A DNA stretch of 64,000 nt, taken from the NCBI RefSeq assembly GCF_003339685.1, contig NZ_QPKI01000002.1:1-64000 (forward strand). Direction: 5' to 3'. Of the stretch, positions 53,401 through 61,754 are shown one piece after another. The stretch comes from Halomonas sp. DQ26W (GTDB taxonomy: Bacteria > Pseudomonadota > Gammaproteobacteria > Pseudomonadales > Halomonadaceae). Each line of letters starts with the position of its first letter. Position 1 is the first letter of the stretch. The translations under genes and the position numbers were made by a program. The notes under the pieces are model-generated. The model saw nothing but the letters and a program-made list of their open reading frames with translations. It was not told the DNA's origin and made no database searches.

Positions 53401-53606
53401 AAGGGGTAGGTGACCTGATCTTCGACGACCTGAGGCGCCTGGCCAGGAAAACTGGTATGGACGATCACTTGAACGTCGGAGAGGTCGGGTATAGCGTCCA
53501 GTGGCATCTGTCGGCCCGTGAACAGCCCCCAGACGACGAAGATGGCGGTCACCAAGAGCACCAGCAGGCGATTGTGCAACGACCACGAAATGATCCTTTC
53601 GATCAT
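50460..53606 (-). CDS. cusA: HME-RND copper/silver efflux pump, CusA-type
   Basis: 1048 residues, inner-membrane proton-driven pump with twelve transmembrane helices and two large periplasmic loops. TM4 reads GAMVDAAIVMVENLHKRLE, the version found in monovalent-cation HME-RND pumps (CusA/SilA) and not the D-G-A-V-I-I-V-E-N of divalent CzcA. The N-terminus MIERIISWSLHNRLLVLLVT, FPGQAPQVVEDQVTYPLSTA and the late EFAVVMLMYVKSAVEQRQP fit the family. It takes Cu(I)/Ag(I) from the periplasm and exports it through CusB and CusC. It overlaps or adjoins both neighbouring genes. Confidence 0.96.
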   Translation of the reverse strand: MIERIISWSLHNRLLVLLVTAIFVVWGLFTGRQMPLDAIPDLSDVQVIVHTSFPGQAPQVVEDQVTYPLSTAMLAVPKARDVRGFSMFGDSYVYVLFEDGTDPYWARSRVLEYLSQVAPRMPEGAQPALGPDATGVGWVYQYALVDRSGELDLADLRSLQDWFLKYELQSVTGVSEVATVGGMVKQYQVVLDPNRARAYGLTLSGIRMAISDANREAGGSVIEMGEAEYMVRSRGYLTGIEDLRLVPVGLGDDGTPVLLEDVAEIRIGPAARRGIAELDGEGEVVGALVVMRHGENALATIDRVKARLDELRPSLPEGVEIVETYDRSVLIQESVDNLTIKLLQEFLIIALVCVVFLLHLRSALVAIIALPIGILAALMIMQAKGINANIMSLGGIAVTIGAMVDAAIVMVENLHKRLEKAPPGEDRWHTVAEAAKETGRPIFFALMIIVVSFLPLFTLQGQEGRMFSPLAFTGTYAMAAAAGLGITLVPVLMGYLVRGRIRPESAHPLSRMLIAIYRPGLSALLRYPWITIAAAVLLAASVAYPASKLGSEFMPQLDEGDLMYMPSLEPGVSIGKVREFMQQTNRLIMSVPEVERVFGKAGRADTATDPAPIGMLETVIRFKPRDQWREGMTKTDIIRELDEAVSFPGVANVWVPPIKTRIDMLSTGIRSPVGIKVAGSDLGEIERIGREIERVLQDVPGTASAYADRTAAGRYIEVDIDRRAAARHGVNVSDLQAVIQTAVGGMNVSETVEGLERYPINLRYPQDWRDSLERLRDLPVITAAGAYLPLQALAQVNITDGPAMIRTENARLNGWVVVDIRGRDIGSYVAEARERVMEEVALPAGYSVTWSGQYEYMERAKERLQWVVPVTIVLIFLLLYLCFRNGPETLMLMGSLPFAAVGGVWLLHWLAYDVSVAVAAGFILLIGLAAEFAVVMLMYVKSAVEQRQPRTQGELREAIIEGAVMRVRPKAMTSLTVVLGLSPLLMDSGPGSEAMQRIATPMVGGMITAPLVSLLLIPVLYWLWQRRQLPATVSSEAVLSNTNLEGNQ

Positions 53607-53617
53607 GCAACCTCTCC

Positions 53618-55081
53618 TCAGTGGTCGTGAGCCGCCGGCTCGATAGCGGTGATTTCGTACACGAACTCTTCACGCTCGTGCATGCGGAAGCGCATCGCCA
53701 TGTCTTCGCGCAAGCCATCAAGCTCAAGGTCGTCAGCCACGGCGAAGTCCATGACCATGGCGGGCCACCCCAACACGGGTATTGGCTCATGATCGACATT
53801 CACCATTCGTGCCTTTAGGTCGATAGAGAGAAGACGCCCCTCCGCCCAGACCTCATCGCCCACTTCCTCTTCCGCGGCCTCGAGCATGCGGCCAAGCTCG
53901 GCACTGGCTGACGCCTCGGAGTCGAGCAGGAAGTGACCAGAGAGGACGACTCGCTCCCCTTCCTGCAGACCATCGATGATTTCCAGGTCACCATTGGCGC
54001 GGCTACCCACCTGCACCTCGCGAGCCTGGAAGCGCCCCTCTCCCAGCGCCAGGATCACGCGATCCTGTCTGCCGGTGCGGATCACCGCCTCGGCGGGCAG
54101 ATGCAGCACGCCTTGCAAAGGCCGCGACGCCAGATGAACATCCGCGTACATACCCGGCTTCAGCCGTTCGCCGGGATTGTCGAAGGCCAACCGCACTCGC
54201 ACGGTACGGGTCGGGCTGTTCAAGCTCGGGTAGATATAATCGACCTTTCCCTCCAGACGTTCGCCGGGGCGGAAAGGCAATTTCACGTGAGCGGCATCGT
54301 CTCGTGTCACGGCATCGACCTGATGCTCGAACAGATCGGCCATCACCCATACCCGTGACAGATCGGCAATGGTCATGACCTCGGTGCCCGGCGTGACATA
54401 CATGCCTTCACGGACATTCAGCGACTCCACGACACCGCCCTGCCGTGCCCGTATCGACACCAGCCGGCGCGGCTCGCCGGCCCTCTCGACCTCGGCGATC
54501 TCGGCAGCACTGACACCCAGCGCCCTCAGACGCTCTCGTGCCGGCGCGGCACTGCCGCCACGCCGCACGATATGCAGCAGCTCTTCCTGCGCGTTGACGA
54601 GTTCAGGTGAGTAGAGGCGGAACAGCAGCTGCCCCTCCTCGACCCGCTCACCGGTGGTTCGAACCGTGAGGTCTTCGATCCATCCTTGGGTGCGCAGGTG
54701 TACGTGGCTCAGGCTCGACTCGTCGTAATCGACGAAGCCCACCGTTTCGACCAGGCGGGCCAGATCGCCACGCACCACCGAGCCGATGCGCACGTTCATG
54801 TTCTGCTGCACCACCGGGCTGATGCTCACCGTGCCGGGAGCCGCAGCATCACCACCGCCCGCATAGATCGGGATGAAATCCATGCCCATCTCATCCTTGC
54901 GTGGCTCGGGAGACGTGACGGAGGGGTTGTGAGGATGCCGGTAGTAAAGAATGTCTCGCTCGCCACTCGCCGTTTCAGCTGCCGCAGCAACATGGGCATG
55001 TGAATCCGGCCAGTAATTCACCGCAGCGCCGCCCAATGCGGCCCCCACTCCCAGAATGGCAATTGCTACCAGCACTCTCAT
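53618..55081 (-). CDS. cusB: RND efflux periplasmic adaptor CusB with C-terminal CusF domain
   Basis: 487 residues, about 80 longer than E. coli CusB. Residues 1-25 form a membrane anchor/signal. A degenerate heavy-metal motif (YYRHPHNPSVTSPEPRKDEM, with GMDFIPIY) is at about 45-73, the HlyD-type lipoyl/barrel parts follow (about 80-380; VTPGTEVMTIADLSRVWVMA), and the extra C-terminus (about 405-487) is a CusF domain with His in DHEPIPVLGW, Trp in LGWPAM and the two Met in WPAMVM. The adaptor thus carries its own copper chaperone. Its ATG overlaps the end of cusC by four bases. Confidence 0.93.
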   Translation of the reverse strand: MRVLVAIAILGVGAALGGAAVNYWPDSHAHVAAAAETASGERDILYYRHPHNPSVTSPEPRKDEMGMDFIPIYAGGGDAAAPGTVSISPVVQQNMNVRIGSVVRGDLARLVETVGFVDYDESSLSHVHLRTQGWIEDLTVRTTGERVEEGQLLFRLYSPELVNAQEELLHIVRRGGSAAPARERLRALGVSAAEIAEVERAGEPRRLVSIRARQGGVVESLNVREGMYVTPGTEVMTIADLSRVWVMADLFEHQVDAVTRDDAAHVKLPFRPGERLEGKVDYIYPSLNSPTRTVRVRLAFDNPGERLKPGMYADVHLASRPLQGVLHLPAEAVIRTGRQDRVILALGEGRFQAREVQVGSRANGDLEIIDGLQEGERVVLSGHFLLDSEASASAELGRMLEAAEEEVGDEVWAEGRLLSIDLKARMVNVDHEPIPVLGWPAMVMDFAVADDLELDGLREDMAMRFRMHEREEFVYEITAIEPAAHDH

Positions 55082-56322
55082 GCGTCCTCTCCCAACAGGT
55101 AGAGCAGATCCACCTGCTCAAGACGTCGTTCCGTGGCGATGCCTATCGCATCGATCTGCGTGTCCAACTCAATGAGTCGAGCGCGTACGTAGGCAGTAAA
55201 ATCGACCGTTCGGTTTCTGTAGCCATGCTCGGCCGCCTCGGCATTCGCCTTGGCCTGGGGAATGAGTCGCTCCACGAAACCGCGTTCACGCTCGGTCAGC
55301 TGTCGCCACCTGGCCTGCGTTTCTTCGAGTTGACGCTGCATGTCCCGTACCTGCTCATGCCACGCATATTGAGCCGCCTCGCGCTGGTGTACGCTGGCCG
55401 ACAGGTCACGATCCTGGCGCTGGCGAGTGAAGAGCGGCAGATCGACCATGACCATGGCCGACATACGGTCAGGCATGCCCATGCCTCTTTCCGTCGGTGT
55501 GCCATAGGTGAGCTCGACTGACCATTGCGGCTTGTAGCCCTGCCGCGACAGCTCGATACCATGGGCTCCGGCATCGACAATCGCCTGCTCCGCCGCCAAC
55601 AGGGGGTGGGCTAGTAACGTGCCCGTCGGTTCGGCAAGCTCCGGAAAGTTCGACGGCAGGGGTCTTGCCACGGCTTCCAGGCCGACCCACCGAGAAAGCT
55701 GAGCCAACGCCGCTGATTCCTGAGCCTGCGTGCTCAGCAAGCGATCATGCAGTCGGTCAAGTTCAAGCTCGGCACGCAAGAGATCCTGCTGGTCGGCGAC
55801 ACCGGAAGCGAATTCACGCTCGGTGATTTCACGCAGATCCTCGAACAATGGCTGGCTTTGCTTAAGCACCTCAAGTACGGCGCGCTGGTTATAAAGAGAT
55901 AAATAAGCGCGGCGAACGGCGCGCATGGCAGCGCGCTCTGCATTGCTGCTACGCGCCTCTTCCGCCTGTGCCATGGCCGATTCCCGCTCGCTTGCCAAGC
56001 GGCGACTATCACCCCTGGGGAAGGTCTGACGAATACCCAGACGTAACTGAGTCATGCTGTCGTCTTCGACCGTAAAACCATCGCGGGCAACATCCATGAC
56101 TTCGACAATCAGCATGGGGTCAGGGAGCTGACTTGCCGAAATGGCGGCCTCCCGGCGTGCTTGTGCCAGCTCTTGATAGCGCAGCGTCGTGGGGTCTTCG
56201 ATACCTGCAAGATGCTCAGCTTCATTGAGTGATAGGATGGGCTTCGCCAGCACCGAGAATGAAAACAAGATTCCTGTACTCAGTGACAGCACAGCCAACT
56301 TTCGTGCTAATAGAGAGCCCAT
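55078..56322 (-). CDS. cusC: TolC-family outer membrane efflux protein, CusC-like
   Basis: 414 residues from ATG 56322, with GGAGGGAAG five to ten bases upstream; the open frame to 56358 has no such site. Signal peptide LLARKLAVLSLSTGILFSFSVLA is followed by the TolC repeat architecture (about 30-414): long coiled helices such as ALAQLSRWVGLEAVARPLPS and RLIELDTQIDAIGIATERRL. It forms the outer-membrane channel of the copper pump. It is the first gene of the operon; the CusR box lies upstream at 56457-56472. Confidence 0.92.
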   Translation of the reverse strand: MGSLLARKLAVLSLSTGILFSFSVLAKPILSLNEAEHLAGIEDPTTLRYQELAQARREAAISASQLPDPMLIVEVMDVARDGFTVEDDSMTQLRLGIRQTFPRGDSRRLASERESAMAQAEEARSSNAERAAMRAVRRAYLSLYNQRAVLEVLKQSQPLFEDLREITEREFASGVADQQDLLRAELELDRLHDRLLSTQAQESAALAQLSRWVGLEAVARPLPSNFPELAEPTGTLLAHPLLAAEQAIVDAGAHGIELSRQGYKPQWSVELTYGTPTERGMGMPDRMSAMVMVDLPLFTRQRQDRDLSASVHQREAAQYAWHEQVRDMQRQLEETQARWRQLTERERGFVERLIPQAKANAEAAEHGYRNRTVDFTAYVRARLIELDTQIDAIGIATERRLEQVDLLYLLGEDA

Positions 56323-56456
56323 CGACTTCCCTCCGAACCAGCTGAATGCCATGACCAATAGCAGAAGTGATAGACTGACTCACGGCCATCCTCCTCCTGT
56401 TTAACCCGCAAGCGCTCATATTAACCAAGGGAAGCAGTCAGAAAGGTGACCCCAAA

Positions 56457-56472
56457 ATGACAAATTTGTCAT
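56457..56472. promoter_or_regulatory. CusR/CopR-type operator
   Basis: Perfect palindrome ATGACAAATTTGTCAT, which matches the known E. coli CusR box (AATGACAA-N2-TTGTCATT). It lies in the 180-bp space between cusC and cusR, so it can serve both the pump operon and the regulatory genes. Confidence 0.88.
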
Positions 56473-56502
56473 CTTCATGCGAGGCAAGCGAACGGAGGCG
56501 TC

Positions 56503-57183
56503 GTGAAGATACTGATCGTTGAAGATGAGCCCAAGACAGGCGACTACCTGTCCCAAGGCCTTCGGGAAGCCGGCTTTATCGTCGATCTTGTCCGTGATGG
56601 ATTGGAAGGCCTGCATCTGGCCCAAAATGAGGATTACGACCTACTGGTCCTCGATGTCATGCTGCCGGGAATGGATGGCTGGAACATTCTGAAGATGATC
56701 AGGCGATCCGGGCAGGACCTGCCTGTGCTTTTCCTTACCGCTAGAGACGAGATCGACGATCGCGTGCAGGGGCTGGAGCTTGGAGCAGACGACTACCTGG
56801 TGAAACCTTTTGCCTTTTCCGAGCTGCTGGCTCGGATCCGTTCCTTGTTGAGACGGGGGAAGGCACGCGAGCCCGAGGTGTTCCGGGCCGCCGACCTGGA
56901 GCTCGATCTGCTCAAGCGCCGTGTTTTCCGAGCTGGTGAACGCATTGACCTGACCGCCAAGGAGTTCGCACTGCTCGAATTGCTGATTCGGCGGCAAGGG
57001 GAGGTTCTACCCCGCTCCTTGATCGCCTCGCAGGTCTGGGACATGAACTTCGACAGCGATACCAACGTGATCGATGTTGCAGTCAGGCGCCTTCGCGCCA
57101 AGGTGGATGGTCCCTTTCCCCTCAAGCTCATTCGCACCGTACGAGGCATGGGCTACGTGTTGGAGCCCCGGGCCGGCAAATGA
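56503..57183 (+). CDS. cusR: Heavy-metal response regulator, CusR/CopR-like
   Basis: 226 residues, OmpR/PhoB class. The receiver domain (about 1-115) has the phosphoacceptor D51 in LVLDVMLPG, the acidic pocket near residues 7-9 (EDEP) and K102 in LVKPFAF; the winged-helix DNA-binding domain (about 125-222) has [20 protein letters not shown] and [12 protein letters not shown]. It overlaps cusS by four bases. It likely binds the palindrome 30 bp upstream and activates cusCBA under copper or silver. Confidence 0.96.
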   Translation: MKILIVEDEPKTGDYLSQGLREAGFIVDLVRDGLEGLHLAQNEDYDLLVLDVMLPGMDGWNILKMIRRSGQDLPVLFLTARDEIDDRVQGLELGADDYLVKPFAFSELLARIRSLLRRGKAREPEVFRAADLELDLLKRRVFRAGERIDLTAKEFALLELLIRRQGEVLPRSLIASQVWDMNFDSDTNVIDVAVRRLRAKVDGPFPLKLIRTVRGMGYVLEPRAGK

Positions 57184-58565
57184 GACAGCAGCCTCTCTCC
57201 CTCACCATCCGTCTGGCCCTGTGTTTTGCCCTGCTTGCCGCTGGCCTGCTGCTGGTGCTTGGGCTCGTATTGGGACGCCTGGTAAGCACCCACTTCGATG
57301 AAATCGATAGCCAAGAGTTGGGTGCCAAGATGGCCATGATCGACAACCTACTGGGGCAAGCGCACACCTCCGCGGCCTTCGACGCTCTGTTAATGCAGCT
57401 CGACGCAATATTGACCAGTCATGACACCCTGGCCCTCTCTATCCGTGACGAAAACGATCAGGTGCTATACGATTTTCAGGCCGAGCGGCTCGCACCCGTT
57501 AAACAGGGCGACGTGGCCACTCCCCAGCCCCGCTGGCAGCATGAAGGGCGCATCTTCATCGGTCGCGAGGCGCAGAAGGTGCTCCCTCTGCCCAAGCCGC
57601 TGTATCTTAACGTATTGATTGGCCTTGATATCAGCCACCACGCTCATTTTCTCAGCGTCATCCGCCGCCATCTGTGGACAGGCATTGCGATGGCGACACT
57701 CATCGCGGCGCTGCTTGGCTGGCTGGCCGTGCACAACGGCTTGTCACCTCTAAGGCGCGTCACTCGCACGGCCGGGCAGCTCTCCGCCGACCGCCTCGGC
57801 GAACGACTCTCCGAGCGCGATGCCCCGCCCGAGATGCTGGCACTTGTCAGCGCCTTCAACGGCATGCTCGACCGCCTGGAAGCCGATTTTAAACGTCTCA
57901 GGGATTTCTCCGCCGACATCGCACATGAGCTGCGCACCCCCGTCTCCAACCTGTTGACCGAAACCCAGGTGGCGCTGTCGCGTCCGCGCTCAGCCGAGGC
58001 ATACCGCGAGGTGCTGCACTCCAACCTGGAAGAGTTCGAACGGTTGGCCAGGATGATCGCTGACATGCTGTTCCTGGCCAAGGCTGACCACGGCCTGCTG
58101 CCGAACCCGGCCGAGACGGTGATGCTGGAGCAGGAAGCCGGGGCATTACTGGAATTCTACGAGGCTCTCGCCGAAGAAAAAGGCGTCGATCTCCAGCTAA
58201 CTGGGCACGCCAAGGTAACTGGCGACCGCTTGATGCTGCGTCGCGCCCTCTCCAACCTGGTTTCCAACGCAGTACGACACACCCCCGCCGGTGGCACCAT
58301 CGAGATCACGATTACCCCGACCCAGAACATGGCACAACTGACCGTCAGCAATCCCGGCGAAACCATTCCCGCCGACCAACTGCCACGACTGTTCGAACGC
58401 TTCCACCGCGCCGACAACATCCGCAGCCACCACGGCGAAGGCGCTGGCCTCGGTCTCGCCATAACCCGATCGATCGTCAAGGCGCATGGCGGCGATATCA
58501 CCGTCATCTCGCAGGATGGCTTCACCTACTTTACCCTTGCCCTGCCGCTCATCGGCAGGCCCTGA
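57180..58565 (+). CDS. cusS: Heavy-metal sensor histidine kinase, CusS/CopS-like
   Basis: 461 residues. Two membrane helices (about 10-33 and 165-185) flank a periplasmic sensor domain (about 35-165) with His residues in the segment [14 protein letters not shown] near the second helix. A HAMP segment (about 185-238) leads to the dimerisation/phosphoacceptor H249 in [18 protein letters not shown], and the ATPase domain has N, G1 and G2 boxes ([22 protein letters not shown]). It senses periplasmic Cu(I)/Ag(I) and phosphorylates CusR. Confidence 0.95.
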   Translation: MRQQPLSLTIRLALCFALLAAGLLLVLGLVLGRLVSTHFDEIDSQELGAKMAMIDNLLGQAHTSAAFDALLMQLDAILTSHDTLALSIRDENDQVLYDFQAERLAPVKQGDVATPQPRWQHEGRIFIGREAQKVLPLPKPLYLNVLIGLDISHHAHFLSVIRRHLWTGIAMATLIAALLGWLAVHNGLSPLRRVTRTAGQLSADRLGERLSERDAPPEMLALVSAFNGMLDRLEADFKRLRDFSADIAHELRTPVSNLLTETQVALSRPRSAEAYREVLHSNLEEFERLARMIADMLFLAKADHGLLPNPAETVMLEQEAGALLEFYEALAEEKGVDLQLTGHAKVTGDRLMLRRALSNLVSNAVRHTPAGGTIEITITPTQNMAQLTVSNPGETIPADQLPRLFERFHRADNIRSHHGEGAGLGLAITRSIVKAHGGDITVISQDGFTYFTLALPLIGRP

Positions 58566-58587
58566 ATGTCCATAGAGGAATGACTCA

Positions 58588-59067
58588 ATGCCTGCTAACC
58601 ACAGTAAACCCGATCGCTCTGCCCGCTTGGTCGCCCTGGCCGTCGGCATCCCCTTCTTCCTGATGTTGGCCGTGCTCTTGGCCATGCCGTTCATGGCGGG
58701 GGATGAAACGACACTGCTGGTCGAAGGTCCGGTACCCACCCAACCGGGAGCAGAGCGCGGCGGGGTGCGTTTCTCCGGTACCGTGCACCGGTGGAGCATG
58801 ACTGGCAGCGTCGTGATCGATGCCGAGCGGCAGGCGCAACTGTTCTTCCAACTGCGCGGGCCCGATGGCAATCCGCCCCAGCAGCCTATGCAAGTTCCAA
58901 TTACCTTTGTCATGCCCGACCATGACATGTCGCTCACTGTGACCGCCGAACAGACCGGTCGTGACAGCTTTGCCACCGTGGCCCCGCTCCCCATGTCGGG
59001 CAACTGGCAGATGCGCGTGACATTCTCGGAGGTGACCGGCGTACTGCAATTTGACGTCAGGGGCTGA
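58588..59067 (+). CDS. FixH-like membrane protein
   Basis: 159 residues, with AGAGGA upstream of ATG 58588. One membrane helix (about 13-38; LVALAVGIPFFLMLAVLLAM) is followed by a periplasmic domain with FixH/YtkA-like immunoglobulin strands (RFSGTVHRWSMTGSV, VPITFVMPDHDMSLTVTA, WQMRVTFSEVTGVLQFDV). Met and His residues near the end of the domain (MPDHDM) might bind copper. FixH-type proteins assist copper-oxidase assembly; here the gene follows cusS by 22 bp, so a role in the copper response is likely. It could be misassigned within the FixH-like superfamily. Confidence 0.7.
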   Translation: MPANHSKPDRSARLVALAVGIPFFLMLAVLLAMPFMAGDETTLLVEGPVPTQPGAERGGVRFSGTVHRWSMTGSVVIDAERQAQLFFQLRGPDGNPPQQPMQVPITFVMPDHDMSLTVTAEQTGRDSFATVAPLPMSGNWQMRVTFSEVTGVLQFDVRG

Positions 59068-59109
59068 CGGCAGCCTGCAACAGCGGCCATGTCGGCGCAG
59101 CCCCACCAG

Positions 59110-59218
59110 CTAGGAGCCTGATTCGTTAAATAGCGGGCTATTCGCCTCATCAGATCGATAAACTTGTCTCGAAATCCAAATCTCTCGTGACGATCGGTCA
59201 AGCCCGACAGGCTCCTAG
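59110..59218. repeat. Small MITE-like element with 11-bp terminal inverted repeats
   Basis: The ends CTAGGAGCCTG (59110-59120) and CAGGCTCCTAG (59208-59218) form perfect 11-bp inverted repeats around 87 bases of unremarkable DNA, a length and form typical of MITEs or of the ends of an insertion sequence whose body has been lost. The right end continues TGTCGGGCTTG on the minus strand, which resembles ends of IS1182-like elements. No second copy is in the window. Confidence 0.55.
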
Positions 59219-59240
59219 CCCGAAAATTACACCAGGAATG

Positions 59241-59265
59241 AAAAAGGCGGCTGTAAAGGCCGCCT
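59241..59265 (-). terminator. Terminator of pomA-pomB
   Basis: Perfect 7-bp stem AGGCGGC / GCCGCCT with a 7-base loop, followed on the minus strand by TTTTTC. It lies about 45 bp past the pomB stop. Confidence 0.85.
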
Positions 59266-59310
59266 GATCACCCAGCAGGACGAACTCGCGACACTGGTGC
59301 AATATGCAGG

Positions 59311-60147
59311 CTAACCCTCCGAAAGTGGAAACATGGCAGCCAATACCTCACGCTCAACCGCGTCCCCAAGCTGCAGAGTGATCTCCACACGGCGGTTGCG
59401 TGCTCTGGCCTGCTCAGTCTCGTTGGGTGCCAGTGGCTGGGTGTCGGCATGTCCCATCACCGTCAACCGTGACGGTTCGAGGCCCTCGTTTTCCAGCAGG
59501 ATATTTGCCACAGTGGCCGACCGCATCGCCGAGAGATCCCAGTTACTACGAAACCGGGAACTGCGGATGGGAATATCATCGGTATGTCCATCGATGGCGA
59601 TATTCCCAGGAGAAAACACCAAAATATCAGAGAGCTCATGCAACAGAGCGGAAAAGTCACCGGTCACCTGGGCAGAACCAGAGGGAAAAGTGCCCTGCTC
59701 ATCGATACGAATCAATACGTTGGCGCCATCACGCTCGACTCGCACACCACCTGCATCGATGGCGGAGCTCAACGCATCCTCGATATTGAGATGAATTTCC
59801 CGAACACGCTGCTCAACGCGAGCCCTCACCTGCTCTCGGTGAGTATCATGGCGCGGGCGCTCAAGACTAGTGATTTGCCGAACCTCATCGCGAAGAGTCG
59901 GTTCAGGCTCTGCCGGTGAGAAGCGGTCAAAAACCGCGCTAGTGCCCATGGGAATCGCCTCTGCCGGAACCTGCCGCTGCACCCCGAACGCTTTCTTCAT
60001 CTCGCCAGCCAGCTGCTTGAAACGAATCAGGTCGATCTCGGCAAACGAGAGCAGCAGCACGAAGAAGCAAAGCAGCAGCGACATTAGATCAGCATAGGTT
60101 ACCATCCAGGGCGGTATCAGTCCGTGCTTGCGCCCTCGTCTAGGCAT
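59311..60147 (-). CDS. pomB: Flagellar motor stator subunit, PomB/MotB-like
   Basis: 278 residues. One N-terminal membrane helix (about 16-38; WMVTYADLMSLLLCFFVLLL) carries the essential ion-binding Asp, D20 in TYADLMSLL. The plug segment follows, then the OmpA-like peptidoglycan-binding domain (about 150-270; IAIDGHTDDIPI, NWDLSAMRSATVANILL, VMGHADTQPLAPNETE). The segment SFAEIDLIRFKQLAGEMKKA closely resembles PomB of Vibrio, which uses sodium, as expected for a halophile. Its start overlaps the end of pomA by 8 bp. Confidence 0.92.
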   Translation of the reverse strand: MPRRGRKHGLIPPWMVTYADLMSLLLCFFVLLLSFAEIDLIRFKQLAGEMKKAFGVQRQVPAEAIPMGTSAVFDRFSPAEPEPTLRDEVRQITSLERPRHDTHREQVRARVEQRVREIHLNIEDALSSAIDAGGVRVERDGANVLIRIDEQGTFPSGSAQVTGDFSALLHELSDILVFSPGNIAIDGHTDDIPIRSSRFRSNWDLSAMRSATVANILLENEGLEPSRLTVMGHADTQPLAPNETEQARARNRRVEITLQLGDAVEREVLAAMFPLSEG

Positions 60148-60955
60148 TAGGCTCCTCCCCAGGCATTGGCTCGTCTGGGTTGGCTTCCTTGGCTTTGCGA
60201 CGATCGCGCACCTCGTCAGGCAGGTAGGCTATCAGCATCTGTTCGACGACACGCGGATTCTTGCCCTCTTGAATAGCCAGCAAAGCATCCGTCCACAGAA
60301 CCTGCAGCTTCTCCTGTTGATGCATGCGCGCATCGAGCTTCTCGGCAATAGGCTTGGCGATGACATTGGCGATCAACACTCCATACAGGGTCGTCAAGAG
60401 AGCAACCGCCATGGCCGGACCAATGGATGAAGGATCATCCATATTGGCGAGCATCTGCACCAACCCGATCAAGGTCCCGATCATGCCCATGGCCGGGGCC
60501 ACTTCGTTGAGCAGAGTAAAAGCCCTGGCCCCGGCCTGATTGCGATCGAGAGTCATCAGGCGCTCCTTGTCGAGAACGTCCTTGACCACCTCGGGCGCGA
60601 AGCCATCGGCGAGCATCTGCAGCCCCTGCTTGAGATAGCGAGAACTGGCCTCGAAATCCTCCAGTGACAGCAAACCTCGCTTGCGAGCCAGCTTGGAAAT
60701 CTCCAACACCTCCTCGATAGTAGAAGCCGTATCAGGGAGGCTATGCTTGAACGCTCGGCTTGCGGCATACAGGGCCATTCGGCACTCGGAGAAGCGCAGT
60801 TGGGAAAGCACCACCATGAGGCTTCCCCCCACCACAATCAGCAGACTGATAGGGTTGAGGAAGATCATCGGAGAGGCACCCAGGGACATCGCTGCGGCCA
60901 CCATCGCAATGGCGCCGAACATGCCAAGTACCGTGGCTAGATCCATTCTCTTCAT
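60140..60955 (-). CDS. pomA: Flagellar motor stator subunit, PomA/MotA-like
   Basis: 271 residues with four membrane helices (about 7-27, 32-52, 155-175, 188-210). Landmarks are MDLATVLGMFGAIAMVAAAM, LLIVVGGSLMVVL, the cytoplasmic loop with the conserved charged residues for torque, and VAPAMGMIGTLIGLVQMLAN followed by SIGPAMAVALLTTLYGVLIAN. The latter two are nearly the PomA sequence, so a sodium-driven stator is likely. No other flagellar genes are in the window. Confidence 0.93.
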   Translation of the reverse strand: MKRMDLATVLGMFGAIAMVAAAMSLGASPMIFLNPISLLIVVGGSLMVVLSQLRFSECRMALYAASRAFKHSLPDTASTIEEVLEISKLARKRGLLSLEDFEASSRYLKQGLQMLADGFAPEVVKDVLDKERLMTLDRNQAGARAFTLLNEVAPAMGMIGTLIGLVQMLANMDDPSSIGPAMAVALLTTLYGVLIANVIAKPIAEKLDARMHQQEKLQVLWTDALLAIQEGKNPRVVEQMLIAYLPDEVRDRRKAKEANPDEPMPGEEPNA

Positions 60956-61754
60956 TTATGGTTTCCGGGGCCGTCATGCATCGTCCACGGGGAGAAGCGA
61001 CACGATATCGAAGGGGTTTTGACCTGACGAAGATCAATCCAGCAGTACTATCGACCGCGCGGAAAAATACTTTAATCGCCTCGACGGAATCCTTCGACAA
61101 CGCAAGCTCTTCGAAAATGCCATTGGAAGGGCGGAGGCTCGGGTGGAGGCTCGAGTGCCACCACCATGCGGTTGTGCAGCCACTACGGTTGACCCACATC
61201 CAAATGCCAGCGTCACGTTCACTAGACATGACTTCGTTCCACCAAGCGAACTTAGCGCTGGAAGCGCTAATTTGTTAGCCCGACAGTACCGAAAGCCTAA
61301 GGTGATGTCATGCCTGGATTAGGATTCGTCGGGAAAGTCAGCCAGCCAAGACCCCATGAAACGTCGAAGAGCCTAAAAATGTCCATTGGGGCTTGACCAG
61401 AACAGATGCCCCAGGATAGATCTCGCTGAGTGCGGAAAAAACTTTCAGGCGAATCGGCACGCCCCTTCACCAGATAGCCACTTCGGCAGCGCTTAAGTAG
61501 AATGCCACCAATTCTCTCTATAGCGAGCTTCTTGCCTGACCTGGGTAGCATCCTGCAATCTCAGCAGTACATTAGGGTGTAAAATCGCGAATAACGGCTG
61601 TATTTTCCAGCAACCGATTGTTCGTATTATGAAAAATCATTATGTCCTATTTTCAGATCCAGACTATAGGGTGAGTGAGCCGGCGTGTCTCATGTCGGCT
61701 CGAATTCGCGTCAGGTAGGTTGCAGCCACAGCCACTCAATACGGATGCTTCGTC
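60956..61754. other. Gene-poor stretch upstream of gmk
   Basis: About 800 bp with open frames on the minus strand (for example 61297-61551) that show no recognisable family. A small hairpin TTAGCGC-TGGAA-GCGCTAA lies at 61252-61270, followed by TTTGTTAG. The left part is the likely pomA promoter region; the right part, AT-rich near 61600-61670, is the likely gmk promoter. Confidence 0.4.

Noticed and set aside
61297-61551. Minus-strand frame in the gap before gmk as a gene
   Set aside because: The translation has no family features, the ribosome site is poor, and composition does not resemble the confident genes of the window.
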